NCBI GenBank assembly: GCA_028679185.1
Contig: JAJRBZ010000009.1
Span: forward strand, 1 to 38,495
Length of the DNA stretch: 38,495 nucleotides
Source of the DNA: Methanoregula sp.
GTDB lineage: Archaea; Halobacteriota; Methanomicrobia; Methanomicrobiales; Methanospirillaceae
Reading direction: 5' to 3'
The notes below the pieces were generated by a model. It was not told the origin of the DNA, searched no databases, and saw nothing but the letters and a program-made list of their open reading frames with translations. The position numbers and the translations under genes are program-made. How positions within the stretch are numbered: the first letter of the stretch is position 1; every line of letters starts with the position of its first letter. Shown one piece after another: positions 31,765 through 38,495 of the stretch.

Positions 31765-32622
31765 ATGGGACCAGATACTATGAAACTAACCGTGCTTGTC
31801 GATAACAATACACTTACAGATCATTATCTGACGGGAGAACCGGGTCTTTCTTTCCTGATCGAAACCGGGGGCCGGAAGATCCTCTTTGATACGGGCTATT
31901 CAGATGCTTTTATCCGGAACGCACAACAGATGGGCACCCGTTTACTCGATCTCGATTATGTTGTCGTATCCCACGGGCATCTTGATCATACCGGGGGCCT
32001 TGTCCACCTGGTAAAACATTTCACAGACGCAGTAATCGAAAAAAGACAGTTAAAGAACCCTGAACTGGTCGCTCATCCATGGTGTTTTTACCCAAAACAA
32101 AAGCCCCCGCTCGGAAATTCTGGTTCACTGCTCACCGAAGCGGAGGCAGGTCTCCGGTTTTCCCTGAGACTGTCACGTTCGCCACTCTGGCTGACCAACG
32201 ACCTCGTATTTCTGGGAGAAATAGAGAGAACGTTCGATTTTGAACGTACCGATCCGGGTAATCGGAAAATTGTCATACCTGACGGGAGAATCGAACGCGA
32301 TCAGATCCGTGACGATTCTGCACTCGCCTGCCGGACTCCTGACGGACTGGTGATTGTCACCGGATGCTCACATGCAGGGATATGTAATATTGTCGAGTAT
32401 GCCCGAAAGGTTTGTGATGATAACCGGGTGTGTGACATTATTGGCGGCCTTCACCTGCTGGATCCTGGCGCAGAACGACTGGAAAAGACATGCCGCTATC
32501 TTGGATCTCTTGAGCTGAGCGCACTTCATGCATGCCACTGCACGTCATTATCAGCAAAAATTGCCCTTGCGGGGTATTGTCCCGTGCAGGAAGTGGGCAC
32601 CGGAATGAAGATTGAGTGGTAG
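31765..32622 (+). CDS. MBL-fold hydrolase of the MJ0301/COG1237 group
   Basis: 285 aa metallo-beta-lactamase-fold protein. After LTVLVDNNTLTDHYLTGEPG comes ILFDTGYSD and then VVVSHGHLDHTGGL (about residues 69-82), the HxHxDH metal site. VTGCSHAGICNIVEYA and IGGLHLL complete the usual ligand set. This group was annotated as dihydropterin-6-methyl-aminobenzene-phosphate synthase (methanopterin-related), but the activity of most members is untested. The start may be ATG 31765 or ATG 31780 (MKLTVL, nearer the family N-terminus). A 6-bp inverted repeat AAGAGT-ACCTAA-ACTCTT (31691-31708) overlaps the presumed promoter. Confidence 0.87.
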   Translation: MGPDTMKLTVLVDNNTLTDHYLTGEPGLSFLIETGGRKILFDTGYSDAFIRNAQQMGTRLLDLDYVVVSHGHLDHTGGLVHLVKHFTDAVIEKRQLKNPELVAHPWCFYPKQKPPLGNSGSLLTEAEAGLRFSLRLSRSPLWLTNDLVFLGEIERTFDFERTDPGNRKIVIPDGRIERDQIRDDSALACRTPDGLVIVTGCSHAGICNIVEYARKVCDDNRVCDIIGGLHLLDPGAERLEKTCRYLGSLELSALHACHCTSLSAKIALAGYCPVQEVGTGMKIEW

Positions 32623-32689
32623 ACTGCTGCCCCTTTTTACCAGTTTTTTTCTGTTAATGGCACTTCATATGATCAGAGATCTGGCTCCT

Positions 32690-32983
32690 TTATGGGGTAT
32701 CGGACTCCTGTTTTCCTTTCGGGTTCAACGCCTTTTTGATGTTCCGGAAAAATTTCCAGTGAAGGAGCAGGTGGATAATGAGCAGGGCGGCAAATACAAG
32801 ACTTGAATTATCATGCATGGTCACCCACTGGTTGCGGGCGATGCCAAGGTATTCTGTCCAGCCGCTTCCCCTGCCGTCACCGGATGGGAGAACAAAATAG
32901 AGGACAAGCCCCGAAACAAGCGACGGAATGAACGTGATCAGGCAGCCGATGTCCACGAGTGCGTTGATGGTGATGCGTTTCAT
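32690..32983 (-). CDS. DUF4405-like small membrane protein
   Basis: 97 aa from the ATG at 32983, which is preceded by GAGGA at about 8 nt; longer in-frame starts up to 33040 lack support. Two hydrophobic helices lie at about residues 8-30 (ALVDIGCLITFIPSLVSGLV onwards) and 58-75 (LVFAALLIIHLLLHW). A loop carries HDNSS. His residues in and near the second helix (H55, H67, H71) resemble the DUF4405 cytochrome-b-like family, so haem binding is possible but unproven. It stands alone, convergent with the preceding MBL gene and divergent from the DUF2124 gene. Confidence 0.78.
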   Translation of the reverse strand: MKRITINALVDIGCLITFIPSLVSGLVLYFVLPSGDGRGSGWTEYLGIARNQWVTMHDNSSLVFAALLIIHLLLHWKFFRNIKKALNPKGKQESDTP

Positions 32984-33117
32984 GTGATGATCCTCTGAAA
33001 AATAATTAAATTTCAGTCTATTTACCAGTTGTTGACACAAAACTGGTTAGTACTGGTTTAGTCATGCGATCAATACCATGTATTTTTATCATCTCTCCCG
33101 GAAAGTGTAAATCTATT

Positions 33118-33606
33118 ATGACCACAAAAGAGGTATTTCATGGTGTCCCGGGAATCCTCCGCCCTTTTAAGGATTTCCTGGAGAAGAAAGGTCTGAAAAA
33201 AGGCGAACAGGTTGTTTATTACGGTGTACCAGGGACGTGTACGCCGTTTGTCGAGCTGCTCGGATTTGCCGTCCGCTCGCTGGAGCTCGAACAGGTCTTT
33301 GTCCCGATGGTCGATGAGAATAAAGCGCATACGATCCATAATGTTCCCGATATCGGGATGCAGGCCGGTTCTGCCATGATGCATGTAAAGCCAAAGGTGA
33401 TTGTCATCATGGGCGGGCTTTCCATGCCCAACGTGCCGGTTACAGCAGAGCAGGTAAAAGCGGTGATTGACCGGCACCCCGGCGCACTGGTTATCGGGGT
33501 CTGCTTCATGAAAATGTTTGAAAAAGCCGGGTGGCTTTCAACAATTACGTTCGACTGCCTCATCGATGCGAATATCGATCCGGTTGAGGTAATAAAAAAC
33601 ACCTGA
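33118..33606 (+). CDS. DUF2124-like methanogen protein
   Basis: About 162 aa from the ATG at 33118; the open frame extends to 33064 but the family begins at TTKEVFHGVPGILRPFKDFL. The N-terminal half has VVYYGVPGTCTPFVELLGFAV, which I recognise from DUF2124, and VPMVDENKAHTIHNVPDIGM. The C-terminal half has KVIVIMGGLSMPNVPVTAEQV. A Rossmann-like alpha/beta fold is likely. The conserved Cys in GTCTPF and the Gly-rich turns suggest a ligand site. No function is known to me. It lies between a DUF4405-like gene and the damaged SOUL gene. Confidence 0.82.
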   Translation: MTTKEVFHGVPGILRPFKDFLEKKGLKKGEQVVYYGVPGTCTPFVELLGFAVRSLELEQVFVPMVDENKAHTIHNVPDIGMQAGSAMMHVKPKVIVIMGGLSMPNVPVTAEQVKAVIDRHPGALVIGVCFMKMFEKAGWLSTITFDCLIDANIDPVEVIKNT

Positions 33607-33745
33607 AGTTCCACTGCCTTCCAGGTAGTCAATGGGACCCTGTGAATACAATAGTCGGGTTCCTGGTATTTCACCCGTTAAACAACAAGTCCGGCCAGGG
33701 TTCACGAGCACCTGGATACCTTTCCAATCTTTAGACTGGATAACA

Positions 33746-34268
33746 ATGACAAAAACTGCATCCTTTTCGGTCATCCGAAGGACAGGGAATATTGAGATCC
33801 GATCCTATCCCCGTTCAACTGCTGGCCACGGTTTCCGGCTCATCGGATGATCAGATGTTCATGGTCCTGTTCCGGTACATTTCCGGTGATAACCATCCCC
33901 GGACAAAGATAGCTATGACAGCACCGGTTATCTCCGGAACAACTATACCAATGACCGCTCCGGTGATATCAGGAGCCGGTACGATGTCATTTGTCATGCC
34001 GGAAGAGCATACCAGATCGACACTTCCTGAGCCGCTTGACACCGCAGTCACTATCCGGGAAGTGCCGGCCCGGACCCTTGCGGTCATACGTTTTTCGGGA
34101 TCAGCTGATGAACAAAACGTGCGTAAGATGACAGCACTTCTCGATTTCACGCTCAAAAAAGAAGGGATGACCGTTATCGGCACACCATTTCTGATGCGGT
34201 ACAACAGTCCCTGGATACCGGGATTTCTGCGGAGAAATGAGGTAGGTATTGAGATCCTGCCCGGATAA
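33746..34268 (+). pseudogene. Frameshifted SOUL/HBP-family protein
   Basis: SOUL proteins bind haem or tetrapyrroles. ATG 33746 opens a frame reading TKTASFSVIRRTGNIEIRSY. At the run CCCC (about 33811-33814) the reading must change frame, after which it is VQLLATVSGSSDDQMFMVLF, then KIAMTAPVISGTTIPMTAPV, FREVP-like IREVPARTLAVIRFSG and a C-terminal YNSPWIPGFLRRNEV. Each of these is a classical SOUL block. Removing one C from the run restores one continuous gene of about 173 aa. Downstream the second frame is open to 34268. A homopolymer sequencing error is as likely as true inactivation. Confidence 0.75.
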
Positions 34269-34296
34269 AGAATAACCGGGACCGTGGTGCTGAGGG

Positions 34297-34860
34297 TTAA
34301 CGGCCGGTAAGGATCAGGTAGTGATACGGGCCGGCGTCCTGCACCGATACTACCGAAAGACCGGCAGATTCGATAAGCTGTTTTGCCTGACTGATGGAGA
34401 ACCGTTTTTCCAGAGGAGGACCTAAGTCCATTGGAATATCTTTCCAGTCCAGATCTGCGAGCCGGCCTGTTGGCTTCAGCATCCTTTTGGCATTCATTAA
34501 AACCTGCAGCGGATCCTGAAAATCGTGGAGGTCGATCCCGAAAAAGACGATATCTGCACACCCGTCACATACCACGCTTGTTTCCGCTTCCCCGACACCG
34601 GCGATAATGTTATCCATCCCTTCAGCTTTTGCCTGTACCTGCAGTGTTTCTACAGCGTCAGCATTGATATCAAATGCATAGACCCTGCCACCCGGCCCGA
34701 CTCTCCGGCTGGCAGGGAGCGCAAAGTATCCTTCCCCGCATCCGGGGTCGACAAAGACCATCCCCTGTTCAAGACCGATAGCTGAGAAGATTTTTTCCGG
34801 GTCCTGCCACTTCTTTCTCTCCGGGTCGTCAGCACAAAACTTTCGTTTGATCATGGTCAT
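34297..34860 (-). CDS. Class I SAM-dependent methyltransferase
   Basis: 187 aa, cytoplasmic. Motif I is VFVDPGCGEGYFALPASRRV (about 35-54); VYAFDINADAVETLQ (about 60-74) follows, with the acidic residue for the SAM ribose. DIVFFGIDLHDF is motif IV-like. It resembles the UbiE/arsenite-methyltransferase-like group of small methanogen methyltransferases. There is no extra domain and no substrate motif, so the target is unknown. The start is ATG 34860 or 34854; no strong ribosome-binding site distinguishes them. It is convergent with the SOUL gene, 28 nt apart. Confidence 0.85.
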   Translation of the reverse strand: MTMIKRKFCADDPERKKWQDPEKIFSAIGLEQGMVFVDPGCGEGYFALPASRRVGPGGRVYAFDINADAVETLQVQAKAEGMDNIIAGVGEAETSVVCDGCADIVFFGIDLHDFQDPLQVLMNAKRMLKPTGRLADLDWKDIPMDLGPPLEKRFSISQAKQLIESAGLSVVSVQDAGPYHYLILTGR

Positions 34861-35228
34861 ATATCATTCCTGTATTTCACGTAAGAGCTGGCAGGATAAG
34901 AGTATTTCAGCCGCTAAACAAGGGGTTGTGCATGACCGATCAAGGAAGTTAATCCCCCTTATTTAGAATTATCTTCAAAAACCCGACAACAGTAAATCAG
35001 GTACATCCTGATTGCCAGGATCTCCCGCCAGGCAAAAGTAATTTTTTCCGGCACCCGCCGAAGCAAACCGGAATATCCGGCAGAGAGACCATGAAAGGTA
35101 TGAGCAGAAAAACCAGGATCCTGGTCATGTACTGTAACCACTACAATGAAGACGAAGTGGAACACAGGCTGCAATAAAATATGCCGGGCGGGACCCCAGT
35201 CCTGCATTCAACGAACCTGTTAAACTAT
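34861..35228. other. Non-coding or decayed 368-bp stretch
   Basis: No convincing gene is visible. One plus-strand frame from ATG 35091 encodes only 28 residues (MKGMSRKTRILVMYCNHYNE onwards), and a minus-strand frame of 82 codons at 34959-35207 has no family features. The region separates the methyltransferase promoter (right end of that gene) from the end of the catalase gene. I see no repeat or RNA motif. Confidence 0.5.
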
Positions 35229-36677
35229 TCAGATCTTAAGTCCCTGTGCTACCCGCTTCCCGAGCTCTGCATCCGCATTTGTGAGATTCTTTACCATCCG
35301 CTTCTGGATGTCTGTTTTGGCGTGCCCCAGCGAATCAACGATATTATCCACAAGATGGTCCTGGTCTTTCTTCGATAACGAGTGGTAGTGTTCTCCTGCC
35401 TGCTGGAAATCATTGGTAAGCGCTATCTTCTGACGGACCTCTCCTCCAACAAACGGGCGGTCACCAAACGTTAAATCACCGGACTGACAGGGTGATCCTC
35501 CTCCGAGTGTGTTCGGCTCGTAATTGACTGTCCCGCTAAACCCTGTTCCGGTCTGCATAAACCCATCCCGCTGGTTGTTATTGACGTCGACTATCGGGCG
35601 GTTAACCGGGATCTGGAGATAATTTGGCCCCAGGCGGTGCCGCTGGGTGTCGGCGTACGAGAATAACCGGCCCTGCAGCAGTTTGTCAGCAGAGGGTTCG
35701 ATCCCGGGGACAACTGATGCGGGGCAGAAGGCAGCCTGCTCGACTTCCGCAAAATAATTCTCAGGGTTCTTATCCAGCACCATCTTCCCCACCTTCATGA
35801 GCGGGTATTTGTCTTCCGGCCACGTCTTGGTTGCATCAAGAGGATCGAAGTCAAGCTTGAACTCATCCTCAAACTCCATGAGCTGGACGTTGAGTTCATA
35901 CTCGACCGTTTTTCCCGAAGCGATCCAGTCATAGAGATCCCGTGTAGCAATATCCGGGTCTTCCCCGGCCAGCCGGGTCGACTCGTGGCGGTCGATGGTC
36001 TCGATGCCTGCAGCCGGCTTCCAGTGATACTTGACATACACCCCTTTCCCCTTATCGTTTACCCAGATGTAGGTGTTGACCCCGAAACCCTCCATTTTCC
36101 GGAAGCTTTTCACGGTGCCGCGGTCCGAGAAGAGCCACGTGATCATGTGTGTTGATTCCGGTGATAAGGAAATGAAGTCCCAGAACCGGTTGTTGGCTGA
36201 TGAACTGACGGGGATATTGGTATCCGGAGCGGGTTTGAAGGAATGTACCATGTCGGGGAACTTGATTGCATCCCGGATGAAAAAGACCGGCAGGTTGTTT
36301 CCCACAAGGTCATAATTTCCGTCTTCCGTGTAAAACTTTACAGCAAATCCACGGGGGTCGCGTACTGAATCTGCTGAGCCCCGTGCTCCGACAACTGTCG
36401 AAAACCGGACCAATACCAGTGTTTTCTTTTCCGGGTCCTGGAGGAATTTTGCTTTGGTATACAAGGCCATATTTTTATAGACCCGAAAATACCCGTGAGC
36501 TCCTGCTCCTTTTGCATGAACCACCCGCTCCGGGATTCTCTCCCGATCGAAATGTGCCAGCTTCTCAATCAGGGGGATATCCTGCAGGAGAACCGGTCCA
36601 CGCTGCCCGGCAGTGAGTGAGTTCTGGTTATCGGTAACCGGAACCCCCTGGTTAGTGGTGAGAGTTTTTTTCTTCAT
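35229..36677 (-). CDS. Haem catalase (monofunctional, small-subunit type)
   Basis: 482 aa, without the extra C-terminal flavodoxin-like domain of large catalases. The distal His is in [14 protein letters not shown] (about residue 54). The Asn is in [20 protein letters not shown] (about 128). The proximal Tyr is in [17 protein letters not shown] (about 337). Haem-pocket residues are therefore present, so it should dismute H2O2. A catalase in a strict anaerobe fits oxygen protection in oxic-interface soil or sediment. The ATG at 36677 starts [16 protein letters not shown]-like TGTTTATCG lies near 36711-36719. Nested inverted repeats upstream (36742-36780) might bind a regulator. Confidence 0.95.
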   Translation of the reverse strand: MKKKTLTTNQGVPVTDNQNSLTAGQRGPVLLQDIPLIEKLAHFDRERIPERVVHAKGAGAHGYFRVYKNMALYTKAKFLQDPEKKTLVLVRFSTVVGARGSADSVRDPRGFAVKFYTEDGNYDLVGNNLPVFFIRDAIKFPDMVHSFKPAPDTNIPVSSSANNRFWDFISLSPESTHMITWLFSDRGTVKSFRKMEGFGVNTYIWVNDKGKGVYVKYHWKPAAGIETIDRHESTRLAGEDPDIATRDLYDWIASGKTVEYELNVQLMEFEDEFKLDFDPLDATKTWPEDKYPLMKVGKMVLDKNPENYFAEVEQAAFCPASVVPGIEPSADKLLQGRLFSYADTQRHRLGPNYLQIPVNRPIVDVNNNQRDGFMQTGTGFSGTVNYEPNTLGGGSPCQSGDLTFGDRPFVGGEVRQKIALTNDFQQAGEHYHSLSKKDQDHLVDNIVDSLGHAKTDIQKRMVKNLTNADAELGKRVAQGLKI

Positions 36678-36741
36678 AATCTTTCCCAGAGAAATGATTC
36701 CAACAGGCTAAACGATAAACATTTGGTTGCGGGTTACCAGC

Positions 36742-36780
36742 TTATCCAGAATGTGAAAATATCCAGCTGATATGGGATAA
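36742..36780. repeat. Nested inverted repeats upstream of the catalase gene
   Basis: TTATCC (36742-36747) pairs with GGATAA (36775-36780). Inside it ATATC-CAGCT-GATAT (36759-36773) forms a second inverted repeat. The pair sits in the 216-bp space between the divergent catalase and ICMT-like genes, about 25 nt upstream of the putative catalase TATA box. It is a candidate operator. Confidence 0.4.
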
Positions 36781-36893
36781 ACTTGAACGATGATAACCTC
36801 TCATCAGCAGTTTCAACCACATAGATGTGAAACCTTCATGCCGCCCCCGTAAGAGACAGACACATAATACCCCTGACCTCCAATATAATATGC

Positions 36894-37571
36894 ATGGAGA
36901 AGAAAGTCGTCTTCGCGTTCCTGTACATTCTGTTATTTCCTGCACTGCTCCTCCTTCTTTCCGGAGATTTCATCTGGCCTGAAGGCTGGATCTTCAGCAT
37001 CTGGTTTATTCTTCTCTGTTTTTCAACAATTCTCTACCTCTATCGGAATGACCCGGCGTTGCTTGAAGAACGTTACAGGCAACCCGGTACCGCCAACCAG
37101 GAACGCTGGGACAGGTATGTTGTCTATGGGCTCCTGATTGGGTTTATTCTCTGGATTGTCATCATGCCGCTTGATGCAAAACGGTTCGGATGGTCCCCTG
37201 TTTTTCCCTTCTGGTTGAAAGTCCTCGGGGTAGCAGCGCTGACCGGAGCATTTTTCCTGTTCTTCCGGTCATATACCGATAACACCTTCCTGTCTCCTCT
37301 TGTCAGGTTCCAGGCGGACCGGAAGCAGCGGGTGGTGTCGACAGGAGTGTACAGGTTTGTCAGGCATCCCATGTATCTGGGAGGGATACTGATGTTTTTT
37401 GGGACACCCCTGCTCCTTGGTTCATTGTATGGAGTCATCGCCGGTCTCGCCCTGATCATGCTTCTTATGGCCAGGATACCAGGGGAGGAAGAGATGCTCC
37501 GCCAGGACCTGGAAGGCTACCGGGAATATATGCAGAACGTCCGTTACCGGCTTTTTCCTTTTCTCTGGTAG
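36894..37571 (+). CDS. Isoprenylcysteine carboxyl methyltransferase/PEMT-like membrane protein
   Basis: 225 aa with about five membrane helices (residues 6-24, 30-48, 78-98, 105-122 and 167-189). The SAM-binding C-terminal part has the hallmark VYRFVRHPMYLGGIL (about 152-166) and GEEEMLRQDLEGYREYMQNV (about 196-215), as in the ICMT/PEMT family. The likely substrate is a lipid or lipid-linked thiol; it may be a membrane lipid methyltransferase. It is divergent from the catalase gene and separated by the inverted-repeat region. No ribosome-binding site is obvious. Confidence 0.87.
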   Translation: MEKKVVFAFLYILLFPALLLLLSGDFIWPEGWIFSIWFILLCFSTILYLYRNDPALLEERYRQPGTANQERWDRYVVYGLLIGFILWIVIMPLDAKRFGWSPVFPFWLKVLGVAALTGAFFLFFRSYTDNTFLSPLVRFQADRKQRVVSTGVYRFVRHPMYLGGILMFFGTPLLLGSLYGVIAGLALIMLLMARIPGEEEMLRQDLEGYREYMQNVRYRLFPFLW

Positions 37572-37648
37572 CTCCTTCTGGAAGCAGGAGCGCACTTTTG
37601 GTTAAGCAATGGTAAAAAAGAGAGAGATGAGGGGGATCTTCGCACCAG

Positions 37649-37930
37649 TTACTTTCTCAGGACGCCTTCGAGGAAGTCCCCGATGAAGACACCCACGATA
37701 AAGATGATAACCAGGACGATAACCCCGATGAAGATACCTATGCCGCCAGCCAGACCGACGCCAAGGCCGATAGCTCCGGGGGCAAGGAACAGGGCGATGA
37801 GCCCGAAGATAATTCCCAGAACGATACCGATGATTGCCCCCGTCTTTAAAAGACCCCATTTGTCTTCCTTCCCACGGCGCAGAAAACCAAAGGCGATACC
37901 AATAATCAAAATCAGCAGTTCAAACCACAT
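37649..37930 (-). CDS. Glycine-rich small membrane protein
   Basis: 93 aa and almost entirely hydrophobic. Three helices are predicted at about residues 3-17, 29-49 and 52-84, rich in Gly and Ile (GLGVGLAGGIGIFIGVIVLV), with a positively charged RRGKEDKWG loop between the first two and a basic end (EGVLRK). Such small helical proteins are common in methanogen genomes; the function is unknown. The Gly-rich helix pattern resembles stress-induced glycine-zipper proteins, which would suit the catalase neighbourhood (inference). Confidence 0.75.
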   Translation of the reverse strand: MWFELLILIIGIAFGFLRRGKEDKWGLLKTGAIIGIVLGIIFGLIALFLAPGAIGLGVGLAGGIGIFIGVIVLVIIFIVGVFIGDFLEGVLRK

Positions 37931-38088
37931 GGTAATACTCCTGAATAAATGCAGTATCTATCTAGGTAGGTAAAATATTTTTCCTGAAGGCCTGACAGAT
38001 TCAGGCATGTATGCCGGATTCCCACTAATATGACTCAGTGTTCTTCCTGCAAACACAGCCTGGGATAGATGAGTGACTCAGCAGAATG

Positions 38089-38490
38089 CTACTCTGTCGT
38101 CTTCCCATCGAAATGCTCTTCCCGGGCAATGGCCTCCTGCTTTGTTTTACGGATCACCTTGTCCTGGTGTTCTGGCGGGGAGTATATTGTGTACAGTTTG
38201 AGATTTTTGATTTTTGAAGTGTTGATTACGTTGTGCTTTGCACCGGAGGGAACTATTACACCGCTCCCATCCTTCACCACATGCCTAACACCATCGATAA
38301 CAACAACTCCTTCCCCTTCTTCGAAACGGAAAAACTGGTCAACATCATCATGCGTTTCCTCGCCGATATCCTCCACCGGCTTCAGGCACATCAATACAAG
38401 CTGGCTGTATTTTCCCGTATACAGTACCCTGCGGAAATCTGTGTTCTTTTTTGTTTCATCTTCGAGATTCGCTGTAAAACCTTTCTTCAT
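38089..38490 (-). CDS. Single-domain cupin protein
   Basis: 133 aa, complete within the window (ATG at 38490, 5 bases from the edge). The cupin barrel motifs read ETHDDVDQFFRFEEGEGVVV (about residues 45-64) and PSGAKHNVIN (about 81-90). Metal ligands would be H47, D51 or E45 and H86. The C-terminus is EHQDKVIRKTKQEAI. It resembles bacterial mannose-6-phosphate isomerase-like cupins, in which the domain alone is not proof of isomerase activity. Its upstream region lies outside the window. Confidence 0.87.
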   Translation of the reverse strand: MKKGFTANLEDETKKNTDFRRVLYTGKYSQLVLMCLKPVEDIGEETHDDVDQFFRFEEGEGVVVIDGVRHVVKDGSGVIVPSGAKHNVINTSKIKNLKLYTIYSPPEHQDKVIRKTKQEAIAREEHFDGKTTE

Positions 38491-38495
38491 TTTTA

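Noticed and set aside
33851-34561. A 236-codon minus-strand frame over the SOUL gene
   Set aside because: It overlaps two better supported genes and is Arg/Ser/Pro-rich without motifs.
34959-35207. An 82-codon minus-strand frame in the gap before the catalase gene
   Set aside because: No ribosome-binding site, motif or coding-like composition.
1-38495. CRISPR arrays, insertion sequences, integrases, prophage or toxin-antitoxin pairs
   Set aside because: I looked for regularly spaced repeats, transposase or integrase motifs and small toxin-like pairs and found none; the only direct repeat pair is the frh promoter repeat.

Overview
The window looks like chromosomal DNA of a hydrogenotrophic methanogen, most likely of the order Methanomicrobiales (a Methanoregula/Methanolinea-like relative; genus-level placement is an inference from gene content). 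The main evidence is a complete F420-reducing hydrogenase operon (frhADGB), the archaeal GTP cyclohydrolase MptA and a methanofuran-pathway kinase (MfnE-like). Archaeal information-processing genes support this: RNA polymerase subunit L, aIF2-beta, aEF-1-beta, an archaeal 7S SRP RNA with helix 1, and TATA-box promoters with several apparently leaderless starts.

Layout. 1-6,100: tRNA-Ile(GAT), a conserved hypothetical, a MiaB/CDKAL1-type tRNA methylthiotransferase, the NAD pair nadX-nadC, a HEAT-repeat protein, and a divergent pair (membrane-anchored OB-fold protein versus two small HTH regulators) separated by a perfect 21-bp palindrome. 6,100-12,300: an exported phospholipase D-like protein, a frameshifted MfnE-like kinase, a zinc-ribbon mini-protein with aEF-1-beta, malate dehydrogenase directly behind the SRP RNA, a zinc-ribbon/methyltransferase protein, two tRNAs and a small HTH/membrane protein pair. 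12,300-18,300: a collinear run of an M24 peptidase, methionine aminopeptidase, an AAA ATPase, a PhnP-like metallo-beta-lactamase protein and rpoL, then a lipoprotein and a TRAM-fused aIF2-beta. 18,400-25,300: a large split FGAM synthase (PurL+PurQ), a flavodoxin, a broken DASS/SLC13 anion transporter and ilvC. 25,300-30,450: mptA and the frh operon. 30,450-38,495: a decayed Mrp/NBP35 fragment, a radical SAM-wHTH protein, an MBL-fold protein, small membrane and DUF proteins, a frameshifted SOUL protein, a methyltransferase, a haem catalase, an ICMT-like membrane methyltransferase and a cupin.

How it fits together. The frh operon supplies reduced F420 from H2 for methanogenesis. MptA starts tetrahydromethanopterin synthesis and the MfnE-like gene belongs to methanofuran synthesis. 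nadX/nadC, purL/purQ and ilvC are housekeeping biosynthesis. The last 6 kb has an oxidative-stress and membrane flavour (catalase, SOUL, DUF4405). No CRISPR array, insertion sequence, integrase or prophage is visible, so I see no large undescribed defence-type system.

The most interesting signals are at smaller scale: the 21-bp operator-like palindrome, the FrhG N-terminal extension overlapping frhD, the architecture of the frh promoter, the SRP RNA-mdh junction, the atypical PurL/PurQ, and four disrupted genes. Three of those four carry single-base lesions. All family assignments come from reading motifs by eye, with no database search.
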